From the NCBI GenBank assembly GCA_001604105.1, contig LVAQ01000006.1, positions 372,001 to 436,000 of the forward strand: a stretch of DNA of 64,000 nucleotides, written 5' to 3'. Of this stretch, positions 7,526 through 17,289 are shown in pieces (position 1 is the first letter of the stretch; every line of letters starts with the position of its first letter). This DNA is from Clostridiales bacterium Firm_11. GTDB taxonomy: Bacteria; Bacillota; Clostridia; Christensenellales; Aristaeellaceae. Under the pieces are notes generated by a model, which searched no databases, had not been told where the DNA came from, and saw only the letters and a program-made list of their open reading frames with translations. A program made the translations under genes and the position numbers.

Positions 7526-10500
7526 ACGAAGGACTATTTAGTGCTTATTCGGCAATGCCCATCTGGCAGGAGCTCCTAACCCAACTGAAACAGACAGGCT
7601 GCACCGCACTTACTGGAACAGCAGAGGGCGAGCGGTCTTTTCTGGCTGCCGCGCTGGCGCACCGTACCGGCCGACCCGTGGTACTCATATCCTCCACAGA
7701 GTTATCCGCGCAGCGCAACGCGCAGGATATCAACCGTTTGTTTGGGGATTGCGCGGCCATGCTGCCCACAAGGGATGTACAATTCAGCCGCGCCGCCGCC
7801 AGCCATGAAAGCACCTGGCAACGGCTGCAGGTATTAGGGGAAGCAGCCAGCGGCAGGCTGCGCGTTTTATGTGTCTCTGCCGAAGGTATGCTTGACCGCT
7901 GCCCGCCTGCCCACCGTTTCAAAACCGCCACCATCACGCTGAGCGAGGGTAGCCCCTGCAACCCCCATGAACTGGTGGAGCGGTTGATCCGTATGGGGTA
8001 TGAACGCGTACCAATGGTAGAAGGCAAGGGGCAATGTGCCATGCGCGGCGCGATACTGGATGTTTTTCCGCCTAACGAGTCCGAAGCGCTGCGTATCGAG
8101 TTCTTCGGGGACGATGTGGACAGCATCCGTCGATTTGACTGTATCAGCCAGCGCAGCATCCATCGCGTGAAGGATGTGCGCTTGATGCCTTCTACTGAAT
8201 GCCTGCCGGATAACGCGCAAGATGCGGCTGCGCGGCTGCTTGCGGCGCTCCAGGACTCGCAAGCAACCCAAACGTCACAGGCCCTGCCCCAGCAACCCAA
8301 GGATAGCCAAGGTTTGGAGACAATCGATCAGTTTCTGGCGGAGATCGACGCCATGGATTTTCAAGACGAAGCGGCAAGGCATGAAATCGCCGCTACACAG
8401 CTGCTGGCAGCCGCAGCCAAGAACAGTCGAAATGTGCCTACGCTTTCATCCAGCAGCACCCATGCAGCCGATGAAGCGCGCCAGGCATTGCATAAGCGCC
8501 ATCTGGAGGATGTGGATCGCGTTCGTCAGGGGCACTTAATCCGCACAGCGCCCATGTGGATCAATGTGCTCTGCGCGGATACCTGCACAGTCGTCGATTA
8601 CCTTCCCAACGCAATCATCCTTGTGGATCAGCCTGATCAGCTGCCTGGCCGCGTCAAAGCCAAGCGGGAAGCGTTCCTCGAGGAATGGCAGGATGCGCAG
8701 CGCCGCGGGGATGGATATGCGGCACAGCAGCATTTGCTCTTTACGTATAATGATCTGCTTGCTGCCATCAATAACCGCGCCGTGCTTGCTTTGAGCGATC
8801 TTTCTCGCGGGCTTGGGCAGCTTTCCCCCACGCATGTGCTGGAAATGCGCAGCGAGCCCGTGATGCCTTACCAAAGCCGCCTGGAAGGGCTCAGCAAAGA
8901 TATCGCTGCCTGGCGCTCGCAAGGCTATGCCATCGTTGTGCTTACAGGAGGCGAGGCGCGTGGTCGCAGGCTACAGCGCGCCCTTGCCGAGCAAAACACA
9001 CCCACTGTGATGAGTGAAACGCTGGATGGCAATCTGATTGCATCCGAAGTCATTCTGCTGCCCGCTACCCTGAGCAAAGGGTTTCGCAACCCAGATGCAA
9101 AACTATGCCTCATTTCCGATACCGATTTATACGGCACCAGCTACCAAAGAGCCAAAAAGCGCCAAAAAGCAGGCGAACGCATTGCTTCGTTTACAGATTT
9201 GAAACCAGGCGATTATGTCGTGCATGATACGCATGGTGTCGGTATCTTTGACGGTGTGGTGCAACTGAGCACCGAAGGCGTGAAACGGGATTATCTGCTC
9301 ATTCGCTATCTGGGCGCCGATAAACTTTACGTACCGACTGATCAGTTTGATCGCGTGCAGAAGTTTATCGGTGCAGAGCACAGCGCGCCGAAGCTTAACC
9401 GGCTTGGCGGCGGAGAATGGGAGCGCCAGAAGAGCAAAGTCAAAGCAGGATTAAAGAAACTTGCGTTTGACCTTGCCGAGCTGTACGCGGCCAGGCAAAA
9501 AACCGTTGGGTTTGCCTTCTCCCATGATACGCCCTGGCAGCGGGAGTTTGAAGATATGTTTCCCTATGAGCTGACTGCGGATCAGCAGCAAAGCGTGGAG
9601 CAGGTTTTCAGCGATATGGAGAGCCCGCGAAATATGGATCGCCTGCTGTGCGGAGACGTAGGCTATGGCAAGACGGAGGTTGCCTTGCGCGCAGCCTTCA
9701 AAGCCGTGCTGGATGGCAAGCAAGTCGCCATCCTCGCGCCCACGACGATTCTGGTGCAGCAGCACATTAATACCATTAAAAAGCGCTTCGCAGGTTTTCC
9801 GGTGACGTTTGATATGCTCAGCCGCTTCAAGAGCCCCAAAGAGCAACGCGATATCCTCAAACGTCTCAAGGAAGGGAAGATCGATCTTCTGGTTGGGACG
9901 CATCGCATGCTGGCAAAGGATGTGCTTTTCAAAAACCTTGGCCTGCTTATTGTTGACGAAGAGCAGCGCTTTGGGGTAAGCCATAAAGAAAGCATTAAGC
10001 ACCTGCGCACCATGGTGGATGTTCTCACCCTCTCCGCAACACCCATTCCACGCACACTGCACATGAGTATGGTGGGCATACGGGACATGAGCATTTTGGA
10101 AACCCCGCCGGAAGAGCGCTTGCCCGTCAAAACCTATGTGACGCCCTATGACGATGCCTTTGTTACCCAAGCCATCCGGCGGGAAATGGCACGCGGCGGG
10201 CAGGTATATTTCCTCTACAACCGTGTACGCAGCATCGAGCAGATGTATACACGCCTGAAAACCCTTGTGCCGGAAGCGCGGATTGGCGTTGCGCATGGGC
10301 AGATGCGGGAAAACGCGCTGGAAGATGTGATGCTGGATTTCTACGCCGGCGCTTTTGATGTGCTTTTGTGTACCACCATTATTGAAAGCGGGCTGGATGT
10401 TCCAGAGGCCAATACGCTGGTTGTTTTTGATGCGGATCGCTTTGGGCTTTCGCAGCTGTACCAGATTCGCGGGCGCGTTGGCCGCAGCAACCGGCAGGCA

Positions 10501-11226
10501 TATGCCTATTTCACCGTACGCCGTGATAAGCTGCTCAGTGAAACCGCAGAAAAGAGACTCTCCGCAATTCGAGAGTTTACGGAGTTTGGCGCGGGATACC
10601 GCATCGCCATGCGAGATTTGGAAATCCGCGGCGCAGGCGATGTGCTTGGCCCAGAGCAGCACGGTCACCTGAGCACCGTCGGCTACGATATGTATCTCAA
10701 GCTCATTGAGCAAGCGGTTGGCGAGGTGCAGGGTCACGCGGAAACGCCGGAGTTGGATACCCGCATAGAACTCGCCATCGACGCCTACCTGCCGGAGGAA
10801 TCCATCCCCGATGAACGTTTGCGCATCGAAATCTATAAACGCATCGCCATGATTGATGATGCGGCATCAAGGCTGGAAATCGAGGCGGAGTTGATCGACC
10901 GCTTTGGCGATATCGAAAAGCCCATGCAAAACCTGATTATGATCGCGCATTTGCGCGCCATTACGCGAAGGCTGGGGATCAATCATCTCTACCTGCGTGC
11001 CGATGGCCTGCACCTGCGCATGGATGATCAATACCTGCCGGATTTCACCGCGCTGTACACAGCCGTAGGCGAAACCGATGCGCGTATCACCTTTGGGGTT
11101 CGCAACCCGCCGGAGATGCTCATTCGGCAAGCAGGCCTCACGCCAGAAACCGCGTTATCACTTGCCATTACCTTACTGGGCGCGGTATGGGAACGCACAC
11201 AGGCACTAAGTGGGCAAAAAGTGTAA
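7522..11226 (+). CDS. mfd: Transcription-repair coupling factor Mfd
   Basis: 1234 residues, slightly longer than usual. Mfd pushes stalled RNA polymerase off DNA and recruits UvrA. Order: UvrB-like N-terminal modules (1 to about 350, with an extra Gln/Ala/Ser-rich stretch near 235-330 that explains the added length), the polymerase-binding CarD-like domain (KPGDYVVHDTHGVGIF near 561), helicase lobes with Walker A GDVGYGKTE near 710, DEEQRFG near 811 and SATPIPRTLHMS, motif VI QIRGRVGRS, then the C-terminal TRCF domain. The start overlaps pth. Synteny pth-mfd is as in Bacillus, without fin between them. Confidence 0.97.
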   Translation: MNEGLFSAYSAMPIWQELLTQLKQTGCTALTGTAEGERSFLAAALAHRTGRPVVLISSTELSAQRNAQDINRLFGDCAAMLPTRDVQFSRAAASHESTWQRLQVLGEAASGRLRVLCVSAEGMLDRCPPAHRFKTATITLSEGSPCNPHELVERLIRMGYERVPMVEGKGQCAMRGAILDVFPPNESEALRIEFFGDDVDSIRRFDCISQRSIHRVKDVRLMPSTECLPDNAQDAAARLLAALQDSQATQTSQALPQQPKDSQGLETIDQFLAEIDAMDFQDEAARHEIAATQLLAAAAKNSRNVPTLSSSSTHAADEARQALHKRHLEDVDRVRQGHLIRTAPMWINVLCADTCTVVDYLPNAIILVDQPDQLPGRVKAKREAFLEEWQDAQRRGDGYAAQQHLLFTYNDLLAAINNRAVLALSDLSRGLGQLSPTHVLEMRSEPVMPYQSRLEGLSKDIAAWRSQGYAIVVLTGGEARGRRLQRALAEQNTPTVMSETLDGNLIASEVILLPATLSKGFRNPDAKLCLISDTDLYGTSYQRAKKRQKAGERIASFTDLKPGDYVVHDTHGVGIFDGVVQLSTEGVKRDYLLIRYLGADKLYVPTDQFDRVQKFIGAEHSAPKLNRLGGGEWERQKSKVKAGLKKLAFDLAELYAARQKTVGFAFSHDTPWQREFEDMFPYELTADQQQSVEQVFSDMESPRNMDRLLCGDVGYGKTEVALRAAFKAVLDGKQVAILAPTTILVQQHINTIKKRFAGFPVTFDMLSRFKSPKEQRDILKRLKEGKIDLLVGTHRMLAKDVLFKNLGLLIVDEEQRFGVSHKESIKHLRTMVDVLTLSATPIPRTLHMSMVGIRDMSILETPPEERLPVKTYVTPYDDAFVTQAIRREMARGGQVYFLYNRVRSIEQMYTRLKTLVPEARIGVAHGQMRENALEDVMLDFYAGAFDVLLCTTIIESGLDVPEANTLVVFDADRFGLSQLYQIRGRVGRSNRQAYAYFTVRRDKLLSETAEKRLSAIREFTEFGAGYRIAMRDLEIRGAGDVLGPEQHGHLSTVGYDMYLKLIEQAVGEVQGHAETPELDTRIELAIDAYLPEESIPDERLRIEIYKRIAMIDDAASRLEIEAELIDRFGDIEKPMQNLIMIAHLRAITRRLGINHLYLRADGLHLRMDDQYLPDFTALYTAVGETDARITFGVRNPPEMLIRQAGLTPETALSLAITLLGAVWERTQALSGQKV

Positions 11227-11400
11227 TCATACGGAGTGTGCCGTTAGTCGCCACCCTTACGATACGGGTATGCCATGTCATGTCGCATCCATTGGCCAAT
11301 GCCAAGGCAACTGCTGTACCGCGAGTTTCCCGCATGAAGTTCTTATAAGCATCGTGTTGCTTGCATATGCTTACTGGCCGTCATCCCACCACGATCAACA

Positions 11401-11433
11401 AAAGCGGTTTGTGACCTTAACACAAACCGCTTT
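11401..11433 (-). terminator. Inverted repeat, terminator of the VOC gene
   Basis: A perfect 13-base stem (AAAGCGGTTTGTG and its complement) with a 7-base loop lies 22 bases after the stop of the minus-strand VOC gene, followed on that strand by TTGTTG. It may also stop transcripts leaving mfd on the plus strand, though no strong T-run is present in that direction. Confidence 0.65.
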
Positions 11434-11455
11434 CATTGATTGCTCGGCATCGGGC

Positions 11456-11827
11456 TCAATCTCTCGTGGGTACGATCTCAAGCCAGTAACCATCGGGGTC
11501 GACAATAAAATAGATGCCCATCTTTTCATTTTCATAGATGATGCAGCCCATCTCGGCATGCTTTTGATGTGCGGCTTCAAAATCGTCCACACGGAAGGCA
11601 AGATGGAACTCGACTTCTCCCAAATCGTACTTCTGGGGATGATCCCGCAGTTCGGTCAGTTCCAGTTCAAATCCGGATACCCCATCTGTCAGAAAAGCAA
11701 TTGTGAACGATCCGTCCGCCGCTGATTTTCGGCTCTTCTCCGTAAGCCCCAACGCCTCGCCATAAAACGCAATGGATTGTTCCAGATTGCTCACATTGTA
11801 GTTCTCATGAATCATTTGGAATCGCAT
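11456..11827 (-). CDS. Glyoxalase I-like VOC family protein
   Basis: 123 residues with the beta-alpha-beta-beta-beta repeat pair of the vicinal oxygen chelate fold. Candidate metal ligands in the glyoxalase I pattern are visible: His in QMIHENYNV, Glu in FELELTE, His in EFHLAFRV and Glu in PDGYWLEIVP. Compared with E. coli GloA, all four positions are kept, so methylglyoxal detoxification (or a related lactoylglutathione/bacillithiol substrate) is plausible. ATG 11827 follows AGGAGGG. It stands alone between mfd and the arabinose genes. Confidence 0.85.
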   Translation of the reverse strand: MRFQMIHENYNVSNLEQSIAFYGEALGLTEKSRKSAADGSFTIAFLTDGVSGFELELTELRDHPQKYDLGEVEFHLAFRVDDFEAAHQKHAEMGCIIYENEKMGIYFIVDPDGYWLEIVPTRD

Positions 11828-12267
11828 GGTTATCCCTCCTGCCGTTTACGATACGTCCATACCGTTTGTATTTATTGTATCACGATATCTTTGTTTTTTG
11901 AAGGAGCCAACGCTCATGGTTCACAACATGTGTGTCGCGCTTATGCCTGTCTTGTTCACACCTGTCTATAGGCGGCTTACGTAAACAGCTATATCTTCAA
12001 GTTGATTGGGCAACGTACATAATAAATATGCCCTACCCCTCGGCGCTTTACTGATCCCCGCCCTCTGACCACGTTCACAACGAAAACGCTAAACGGCGTA
12101 TCCCCTATGGGCATACGCCGTTTGTATCCTGTTTATCTTGGCAATAACGGATCATCACAACCCGTGATGATTTCCCCGCATCACGCCATCCAGGATGGGC
12201 AGAAGCTTCTATCCCACCCTGGCAAATGCCTGCTGCAACGTGAACTGCACAGTTCGCAAGCAATGGT
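11828..12267. other. Gene-free stretch with two inverted repeats
   Basis: No convincing open frame is present. Two dyads are visible: AAACGGCGTAT (12091-12101) pairing with ATACGCCGTTT (12113-12123), and TCATCAC (12152-12158) pairing with GTGATGA (12164-12170). On the minus strand the first is followed by AGCGTTTTCGTT, so it may end the araBD transcript about 145 bases after araD. The upstream part carries the VOC gene's leader and promoter. Confidence 0.45.
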
Positions 12268-12969
12268 TCATTTTTGCCCGTAATATGCGTTTGGGCCATG
12301 CTTGCGCTGATAGTGCTTCTCTTTCAGGTAATCAGGCATATCCTCCCGTGGCTGCAATACAGGCAGTGCTTCAGTGTGCCATGCCATCATGGCAACCTCC
12401 TCCAGCACTACGGCATTATGCACCGCATCCATCGCATCCTTGCCCCAGGTAAAAGGACCGTGATTGCGCACCAGTACGCAAGGTACCGCGATTGGATTCA
12501 GTTTGTGATCTTCAAAATGCGCGGCAATCACTTTACCCGTTTCCAGCTCATAGGCACGCGTGACTTCATCCTCCGTAAGCGAACGGGTGATGGGAACAGC
12601 GCCATAGATATAATCTGCATGCGTGGTGCCATAGGGAGGAATCTCCCGTCCCGCTTGCGCCCATATGGTTGCCCAGCGGCTGTGCGTATGTACAATGCCC
12701 CCTATCGCGGGGAAACGGTTGTAAAGCTCCCAATGCGTTGCGGTGTCGCTGGAAGGGTTCAACTTGCCTTCCACTTTCCTGCCGTGCAGATCCATTACCA
12801 CCATATCATCAGGGGTAAGTGATTCGTAAGGAACACCTGACGGTTTGATAACAAACAGACCCGCTTCCCGATCAACCCCTGACACATTCCCCCATGTGAA
12901 TGTAACCAAGTGATGCGCAGGCAAGAGCATATTCGCTTCGTATACAGCTTTTTTCAGCGATTCCAGCAT
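12268..12969 (-). CDS. araD: L-ribulose-5-phosphate 4-epimerase AraD
   Basis: 233 residues, the normal length. The class II aldolase-type enzyme converts L-ribulose-5-phosphate to D-xylulose-5-phosphate, the last step of arabinose use. Motifs: [41 protein letters not shown] (zinc His pair), [10 protein letters not shown] and [12 protein letters not shown] (third His). ATG 12969 is chosen because GGAGG lies eight bases upstream; a GTG at 12984 is in frame but overlaps that site. Co-directional with araB, 61 bases apart. Confidence 0.94.
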   Translation of the reverse strand: MLESLKKAVYEANMLLPAHHLVTFTWGNVSGVDREAGLFVIKPSGVPYESLTPDDMVVMDLHGRKVEGKLNPSSDTATHWELYNRFPAIGGIVHTHSRWATIWAQAGREIPPYGTTHADYIYGAVPITRSLTEDEVTRAYELETGKVIAAHFEDHKLNPIAVPCVLVRNHGPFTWGKDAMDAVHNAVVLEEVAMMAWHTEALPVLQPREDMPDYLKEKHYQRKHGPNAYYGQK

Positions 12970-13030
12970 TGTTGTTTCCTCCACTCGCGTAAAGCAACGG
13001 CAATAAGGCGCGCCGCTTGTTTATCCCTGC

Positions 13031-14692
13031 CTATGCCTGTGCTTTGATGGCCTTGAGCCGCTTCATGACATCGTTAGCGCCGCGTCCAAAATAATCATGC
13101 AGCACACGGTATTCGGCGAATAATTGATCATAAGCTTTGGCGTTTTCAGGATTGGGGCGGTATACGGTGTCTTTCACCTTACCCATATCACGCGCGGCAG
13201 CGAACACATCATCATACCCGCCCGCGGCGCTGCCCGCCGCAACCGATGCGAAGATCGCGCTGCCCAGCGCGGGCCCCTGCGCCGAACCGGCAATCTTGAT
13301 ATCCATGTTCAACACATCCGCATAAATCTGCATCATCATCGGATTCTTTTGGCTGATGCCGCCACTGGCATAGAAGCCTTCCACCGCCACGCCGCTTTCA
13401 CGGTAGTTCTCAATAATCATACGCGTACCATAGGCCGTGGATTCAATCAGCGCGCGGTACATATCCTCCGGCTTGGTTTGCAGGGTCATACCCAGCATCA
13501 TCCCGGTCAAATCTACATCCACCAGCACGCTGCGGTTTCCATTCCACCAGTCCAGCGCCACCAAGCCATGCTCGCCCACCTTTTGCTTTTGCGCTAGGTC
13601 TGTGAGGTATTGATGTATATTCTCGCCTTTGGCTTTCGCGGCCTCATAATAGCTTGCGGGACAGCAATTATCCACAAACCAGGCAAAATGATCGCCCACG
13701 CAGCTTTGACCAGCCTCGTAGCCTGCAAAGCCCGGCATAATGCCATCCTGCACCACACCGCACATCCCCGGTACCTGATATTCCGCCGTGCCCATCATCA
13801 TGTGGCAGGTTGAAGTTCCCATAATGGCGAGCATCTGCCCGGGTGCATCAATACCCACGGCAGGCACGCACACGTGCGCATCCACATTGCCAATGGCAAT
13901 CGCGATGCCAGGCGTCAAACCCAGCTTTTGCGCCATCGCAGCCGTAAGGCTCCCCGCGCGCTGCCCCAATGCCGTTACAGGGCAGGAAAGTTTCTCTTCA
14001 ATCACGTTTTCCAGCCGTGGATCAAGCGCCTTAAAGAATGCCTTTTCCGGATAACCTGTAGTCTTGTTGTACATGGCTTTGTAGCCAGCGCAGCAGGAAT
14101 TGCGCGTTTGCACACCGGTCAACTGCCAAATGATCCAATCCGCCGCTTCCACAAAATGATCCATGGCGGCGTATACATCGGGCGCTTCTTCCAACACCTG
14201 CCACAGTTTGGGGAAAAGCCACTCGCTGCTAATTTTTCCGCCATAGTTTTGGAGCCATTTTTCACCGCGGGCAGCGGCAATCTCATTGAGCCGATTGGCT
14301 TTATCCTGCGCCGCGTGATGCTTCCAGAGCTTCACATAGGCGTGAGGCACATCCGCAAACGCGGGCAGAAAGCACAGCGGCGTGCCATCATCCTTAACAG
14401 GGAGCACCGTACAGGCTGTGAAGTCGGTGCCGATGCCGATCACGTCACGCGCGTCAATGCCGGAGTTCTTGAGCACTTCCGGTATGGTGTGGGTCAGCAC
14501 GTCGATATAGTCCTGCGGGTGCTGCAACGCCCAGTCAAGCCCCAGTTTCTTGCCGGATGGCAACGCTGTGTCCATGACCGCGTGGGGATAATCAAAAACC
14601 ACCGAAGCGATCTCGTTTCCGCTGCCAACCTCAACTAACACCGCACGACCGCTCAACGTACCGTAGTCTACGCCGATTGTATATTTGCTCAT
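13031..14692 (-). CDS. araB: L-ribulokinase AraB
   Basis: 553 residues, FGGY carbohydrate kinase family. The enzyme phosphorylates L-ribulose. The ATPase N-terminus [20 protein letters not shown] is typical of AraB, with [39 protein letters not shown] and [11 protein letters not shown] further on, and [21 protein letters not shown] in the C-terminal lobe. Of the in-frame ATGs, the one at 14692 has GGGAGG at proper spacing; the one three codons earlier is too close. It is the first gene after the araR operator and probably forms an operon with araD. No araA lies here. Confidence 0.95.
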   Translation of the reverse strand: MSKYTIGVDYGTLSGRAVLVEVGSGNEIASVVFDYPHAVMDTALPSGKKLGLDWALQHPQDYIDVLTHTIPEVLKNSGIDARDVIGIGTDFTACTVLPVKDDGTPLCFLPAFADVPHAYVKLWKHHAAQDKANRLNEIAAARGEKWLQNYGGKISSEWLFPKLWQVLEEAPDVYAAMDHFVEAADWIIWQLTGVQTRNSCCAGYKAMYNKTTGYPEKAFFKALDPRLENVIEEKLSCPVTALGQRAGSLTAAMAQKLGLTPGIAIAIGNVDAHVCVPAVGIDAPGQMLAIMGTSTCHMMMGTAEYQVPGMCGVVQDGIMPGFAGYEAGQSCVGDHFAWFVDNCCPASYYEAAKAKGENIHQYLTDLAQKQKVGEHGLVALDWWNGNRSVLVDVDLTGMMLGMTLQTKPEDMYRALIESTAYGTRMIIENYRESGVAVEGFYASGGISQKNPMMMQIYADVLNMDIKIAGSAQGPALGSAIFASVAAGSAAGGYDDVFAAARDMGKVKDTVYRPNPENAKAYDQLFAEYRVLHDYFGRGANDVMKRLKAIKAQA

Positions 14693-14731
14693 AGAAAACA
14701 TCCTCCCTTGCATTCCTCGGTTCTCCCGAAG

Positions 14732-14783
14732 TTGTACGTACCAATGGTGTTTTTATCATAGCACAAATCTAAAAGCGACACAA
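14732..14783 (-). promoter_or_regulatory. araB promoter and AraR operator
   Basis: On the minus strand, TTGTGT (14783-14778) and TATGAT (14760-14755) are separated by exactly 17 bases. Nine bases downstream sits ATTGGTACGTACAA (14745-14732), over the expected transcription start. The same 13-base core occurs before araR, and it resembles the GTACGTAC-centred boxes bound by Bacillus AraR, so repression by AraR in the absence of arabinose is expected. Confidence 0.75.
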
Positions 14784-14863
14784 GCGCAATTATATTTGTT
14801 TTTCAGAATATGTGGACGGTCTTCCTGCGCTGCCCTCCATCGCTTCCGCATACCGTATATCGG

Positions 14864-15937
14864 TTATCGATGGCGTACGCTGTCGCGCTCCACCAGACTC
14901 CACGGGAGTACCGCGCTGGTTTCTTGCTTGCCCATCATCATGTTTAGCAGCTTCCCAGCGGCAATACGGCCAAACTCATCCTTCGTGTGAGAAAGCGAGG
15001 TAAGCTTGGGATGGCATACGCTTGCATAGGCGCTATTGTCGAAGCTGAGAATGGATACATCCCTTGGCACAGTCATTCCGTTTTCTTCCAGCGCCGCGAT
15101 CAATTGCAGCGCGATTTCATCATTATAGCATACAACTGCATCAACCGTGTTCTTCAGGCTTCGCATGAATTCCATGCCCGTTTCATCCTTCAGGAAACGC
15201 TTCTTGTTCTCTGTGGTAAACCAACAAACATTCTCATCCCGCACATGCAAGCCACGGTGCTGCATTTCGGCAAAAAACCCCTGATAACGCAGATGCCCTT
15301 GCATATCATCACTCTTGAATATGCCGCCGATTCGCGAAAACCCTTGTTGTGCAAGGTATGCAGCCGCCATCCGCCCACCCGCCTCATCATCCATAACCAC
15401 ATACACGGCCTGCGGCAATTGCGGGTAGTAGCCGTTGATAAACACAAAGGGGATGTTCCGCTCCAGCAGTTTCTCATAAAGGCCGATGTTGGGATTGGGC
15501 AGCGCGGTTTTTGTCCCCTCCACAATCAATCCATCCAACGGTGATTCCAAAATCCGCTGCAGCATGGAACGCTCGTGATCCGCGCGATTATAGGTTGCCG
15601 ATAGGCTCATGATGCATCCTTCGGCCGAAAGTACGCCCTCAAGCCCGCGTACAATGCTTGGGAAAATATAATCGGTAATGTAGGTTGTGATTACGCCCAC
15701 ATTGAGAACCCCGCTATGCTTGCGCGCGCTGTGATTGACATAGGTACCGCTGCCCCTTCGCCGGATCACAAGCCCGTCGTTTTCCAGCAGCGATATGGCT
15801 TGCCGAACCGTCTGCCTGCTCACGCCGAAGGTTTTCTTCAGTTCCGCCTCGGTTTGCAGGGCATCGCCATCCTTATAAATTCCTGCCGCAATGTCGTGCC
15901 GGAGGTGATCTGCCACGATTTGATACTTTGGATCCAT
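14864..15937 (-). CDS. araR: Arabinose repressor AraR (GntR head, LacI-type sensor)
   Basis: 357 residues. Residues 1-68 form a GntR winged helix (YQIVADHLRHDIAAGIYKDG, KTFGVSRQTVRQAISLLEN, RRRGSGTYV). From about 75 to the end it has a LacI/periplasmic-binding fold (LNVGVITTYITDYIFPSIVRG, then DGLIVEGT, DDEAGGRMAA, DAVVCYNDEIALQ, LSFDNS). This fusion is the AraR architecture of Bacillus. It sits 171 bases upstream of araB on the same strand, and two matching operators flank it. ATG 15937 follows AAGGGAG. Arabinose as effector is inferred from context. Confidence 0.93.
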   Translation of the reverse strand: MDPKYQIVADHLRHDIAAGIYKDGDALQTEAELKKTFGVSRQTVRQAISLLENDGLVIRRRGSGTYVNHSARKHSGVLNVGVITTYITDYIFPSIVRGLEGVLSAEGCIMSLSATYNRADHERSMLQRILESPLDGLIVEGTKTALPNPNIGLYEKLLERNIPFVFINGYYPQLPQAVYVVMDDEAGGRMAAAYLAQQGFSRIGGIFKSDDMQGHLRYQGFFAEMQHRGLHVRDENVCWFTTENKKRFLKDETGMEFMRSLKNTVDAVVCYNDEIALQLIAALEENGMTVPRDVSILSFDNSAYASVCHPKLTSLSHTKDEFGRIAAGKLLNMMMGKQETSAVLPWSLVERDSVRHR

Positions 15938-15949
15938 GCTGTTCTCTCC

Positions 15950-16065
15950 CTTGTACGGTATACTCCGAACATCTTTTTTTCGCGGGAGTTCTCCGTGTTA
16001 CCGCTATCATACCATGGAATGGCAGTGAGAACAAATAACTTTTTATGATTGGTACGTACAGCAAT
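15950..16065 (-). promoter_or_regulatory. araR promoter with AraR operator
   Basis: TTGTTC (16034-16029) and TATGAT (16011-16006) with a 17-base spacer form a good promoter for araR. ATTGGTACGTACA at 16048-16060, identical over 13 bases to the araB operator, lies just upstream of the -35. A weaker related word, CTTGTACGGTATAC, lies at 15950-15963 beside the ribosome site. Autoregulation is likely. Confidence 0.65.
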
Positions 16066-16248
16066 CTCCTTTGCGTTGAATCGTGCTTCGCATTGCAGGA
16101 TCAACCCTGCATGGGTATAATGGACTGGCATATACCACGCTTGCGGCAAATGATGCGCGCTTCAGGACGCTCTCCCTGTGGTAAGGATTGATCCGCACAG
16201 CATGGTTTATAATCCGGGAACACAAACCCGTATGAAAGGGTGCCATTC

Positions 16249-16950
16249 ATGCCAGCTCAACATGGTGATGCCGCCTGGCAGCTTAGGAAGATTGCATCTA
16301 TCCATAATGACTTCCCAACCAAGTTTGGCCTGCCACGGCAAAACGGCATGCTTGAATCGTTTCTGTCCACGGTCGTATTTGAACCCGCTTATCGAAATGC
16401 GGACGCGCTGCGGGGCATCACCGGGTATAGCCATCTATGGTTACTGTGGGGTTTCTCCGGCAGTGCTCAGGCGCGATGGTCGCCGATGGTTCGTCCACCC
16501 CGGTTGGGGGGCAACAAACGCATCGGTGTGTTTGCCACACGCTCGCCCAATCGTCCAAACCCGCTCGGGCTCAGTTGTGTAAAGCTGGAGCGTGTTGAAA
16601 GCAGCCCACAGGGAATGGTGTTAATCGTATCCGGGGCAGATATGATGGATGGAACGCCTATTTTCGACATCAAACCGTATCTACCTTATGCAGATTGCTT
16701 CCCTGACGCGACCGGCGGCTTCACGGACGCGATCCCTTTTGATACGTTGGAAGTCTTATTCCCGGAGACATGGTTAGCCATGATCCCACAGGAAAAGCAA
16801 GAGACCTTGTTTGCTGTTTTAGCCAGCGATCCCCGCCCCGCCTATCAGGATGATCCTGCCCGGGTGTACGGTTTTTCCTATGCAGGTTTCGATGTTCGAT
16901 TTACGGTCGCGGCATCCATACTGACGGTATGCGAAGTCGTTGCCCTGTAG
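16249..16950 (+). CDS. trmO: tRNA m6t6A37 methyltransferase TrmO
   Basis: 233 residues, TsaA/YaeB family. TrmO uses S-adenosylmethionine to methylate N6-threonylcarbamoyladenosine at position 37 of tRNAs. Recognisable segments are IASIHNDFPTKFGLPRQ, YSHLWLLWGFS, RPPRLGGNKRIGVFATRS, PNRPNPLGLSCVKLE, GADMMDGTPIFDIKPYLPY and a C-terminal DPRPAYQDDPARVYGF. ATG 16249 has AAAGGG eight bases upstream; a GTG three codons earlier overlaps that site. It stands alone, upstream of a convergent methyltransferase gene. Confidence 0.92.
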   Translation: MPAQHGDAAWQLRKIASIHNDFPTKFGLPRQNGMLESFLSTVVFEPAYRNADALRGITGYSHLWLLWGFSGSAQARWSPMVRPPRLGGNKRIGVFATRSPNRPNPLGLSCVKLERVESSPQGMVLIVSGADMMDGTPIFDIKPYLPYADCFPDATGGFTDAIPFDTLEVLFPETWLAMIPQEKQETLFAVLASDPRPAYQDDPARVYGFSYAGFDVRFTVAASILTVCEVVAL

Positions 16951-17183
16951 AAGCGTAATGTGTACGCTCCAATTCATAAGGCGTAAAGCATCACGCCTGA
17001 TGCATCGGTGAAGTGCGCAACAAAAGCGCAAGCGGCACAACAAGCGAAGGTTTTCCAACGGCATCATTATATGCCTGTTAAGAAAGCCCGATGTCTACAG
17101 CATCATGTATTCTGCGTTATGTCCATTCCACTTTATGCCTATATTTGTTACATTTGTAGAAAAAGATACCTGGTAGCATAAAA
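16951..17183. other. Gene-free stretch between convergent trmO and methyltransferase genes
   Basis: No open frame with a ribosome site was found. The word ATTTGTTACAT occurs at 17143-17153 and is seen twice more before the lamin-tail gene near 36.9 kb. Its meaning is unclear. Confidence 0.35.
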
Positions 17184-17213
17184 AACACCGCCCTTGAAAA
17201 TGCGGGCGGTGTT
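17184..17213 (-). terminator. Rho-independent terminator of the methyltransferase gene
   Basis: A perfect 10-base stem (AACACCGCCC with GGGCGGTGTT) and a 10-base loop, followed on the minus strand by a run of T residues. It lies 76 bases after the methyltransferase stop codon. Confidence 0.85.
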
Positions 17214-17289
17214 CGTATTTTGCGTCACGGATGTCGCTTTAGCCACACTACACGGTTTCTTCTCTTGATCAGCGTAAGGGAGCCATTGG

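Noticed and set aside
9451..10737. Long open frame (428 codons) on the minus strand inside mfd
   Set aside because: It mirrors the codon pattern of mfd, has no ribosome site and encodes no recognisable protein; mfd itself is certain.
11828..12267. Possible riboswitch or small RNA from the two hairpins
   Set aside because: The hairpins are simple dyads without a known aptamer pattern; terminator use is the simpler reading.
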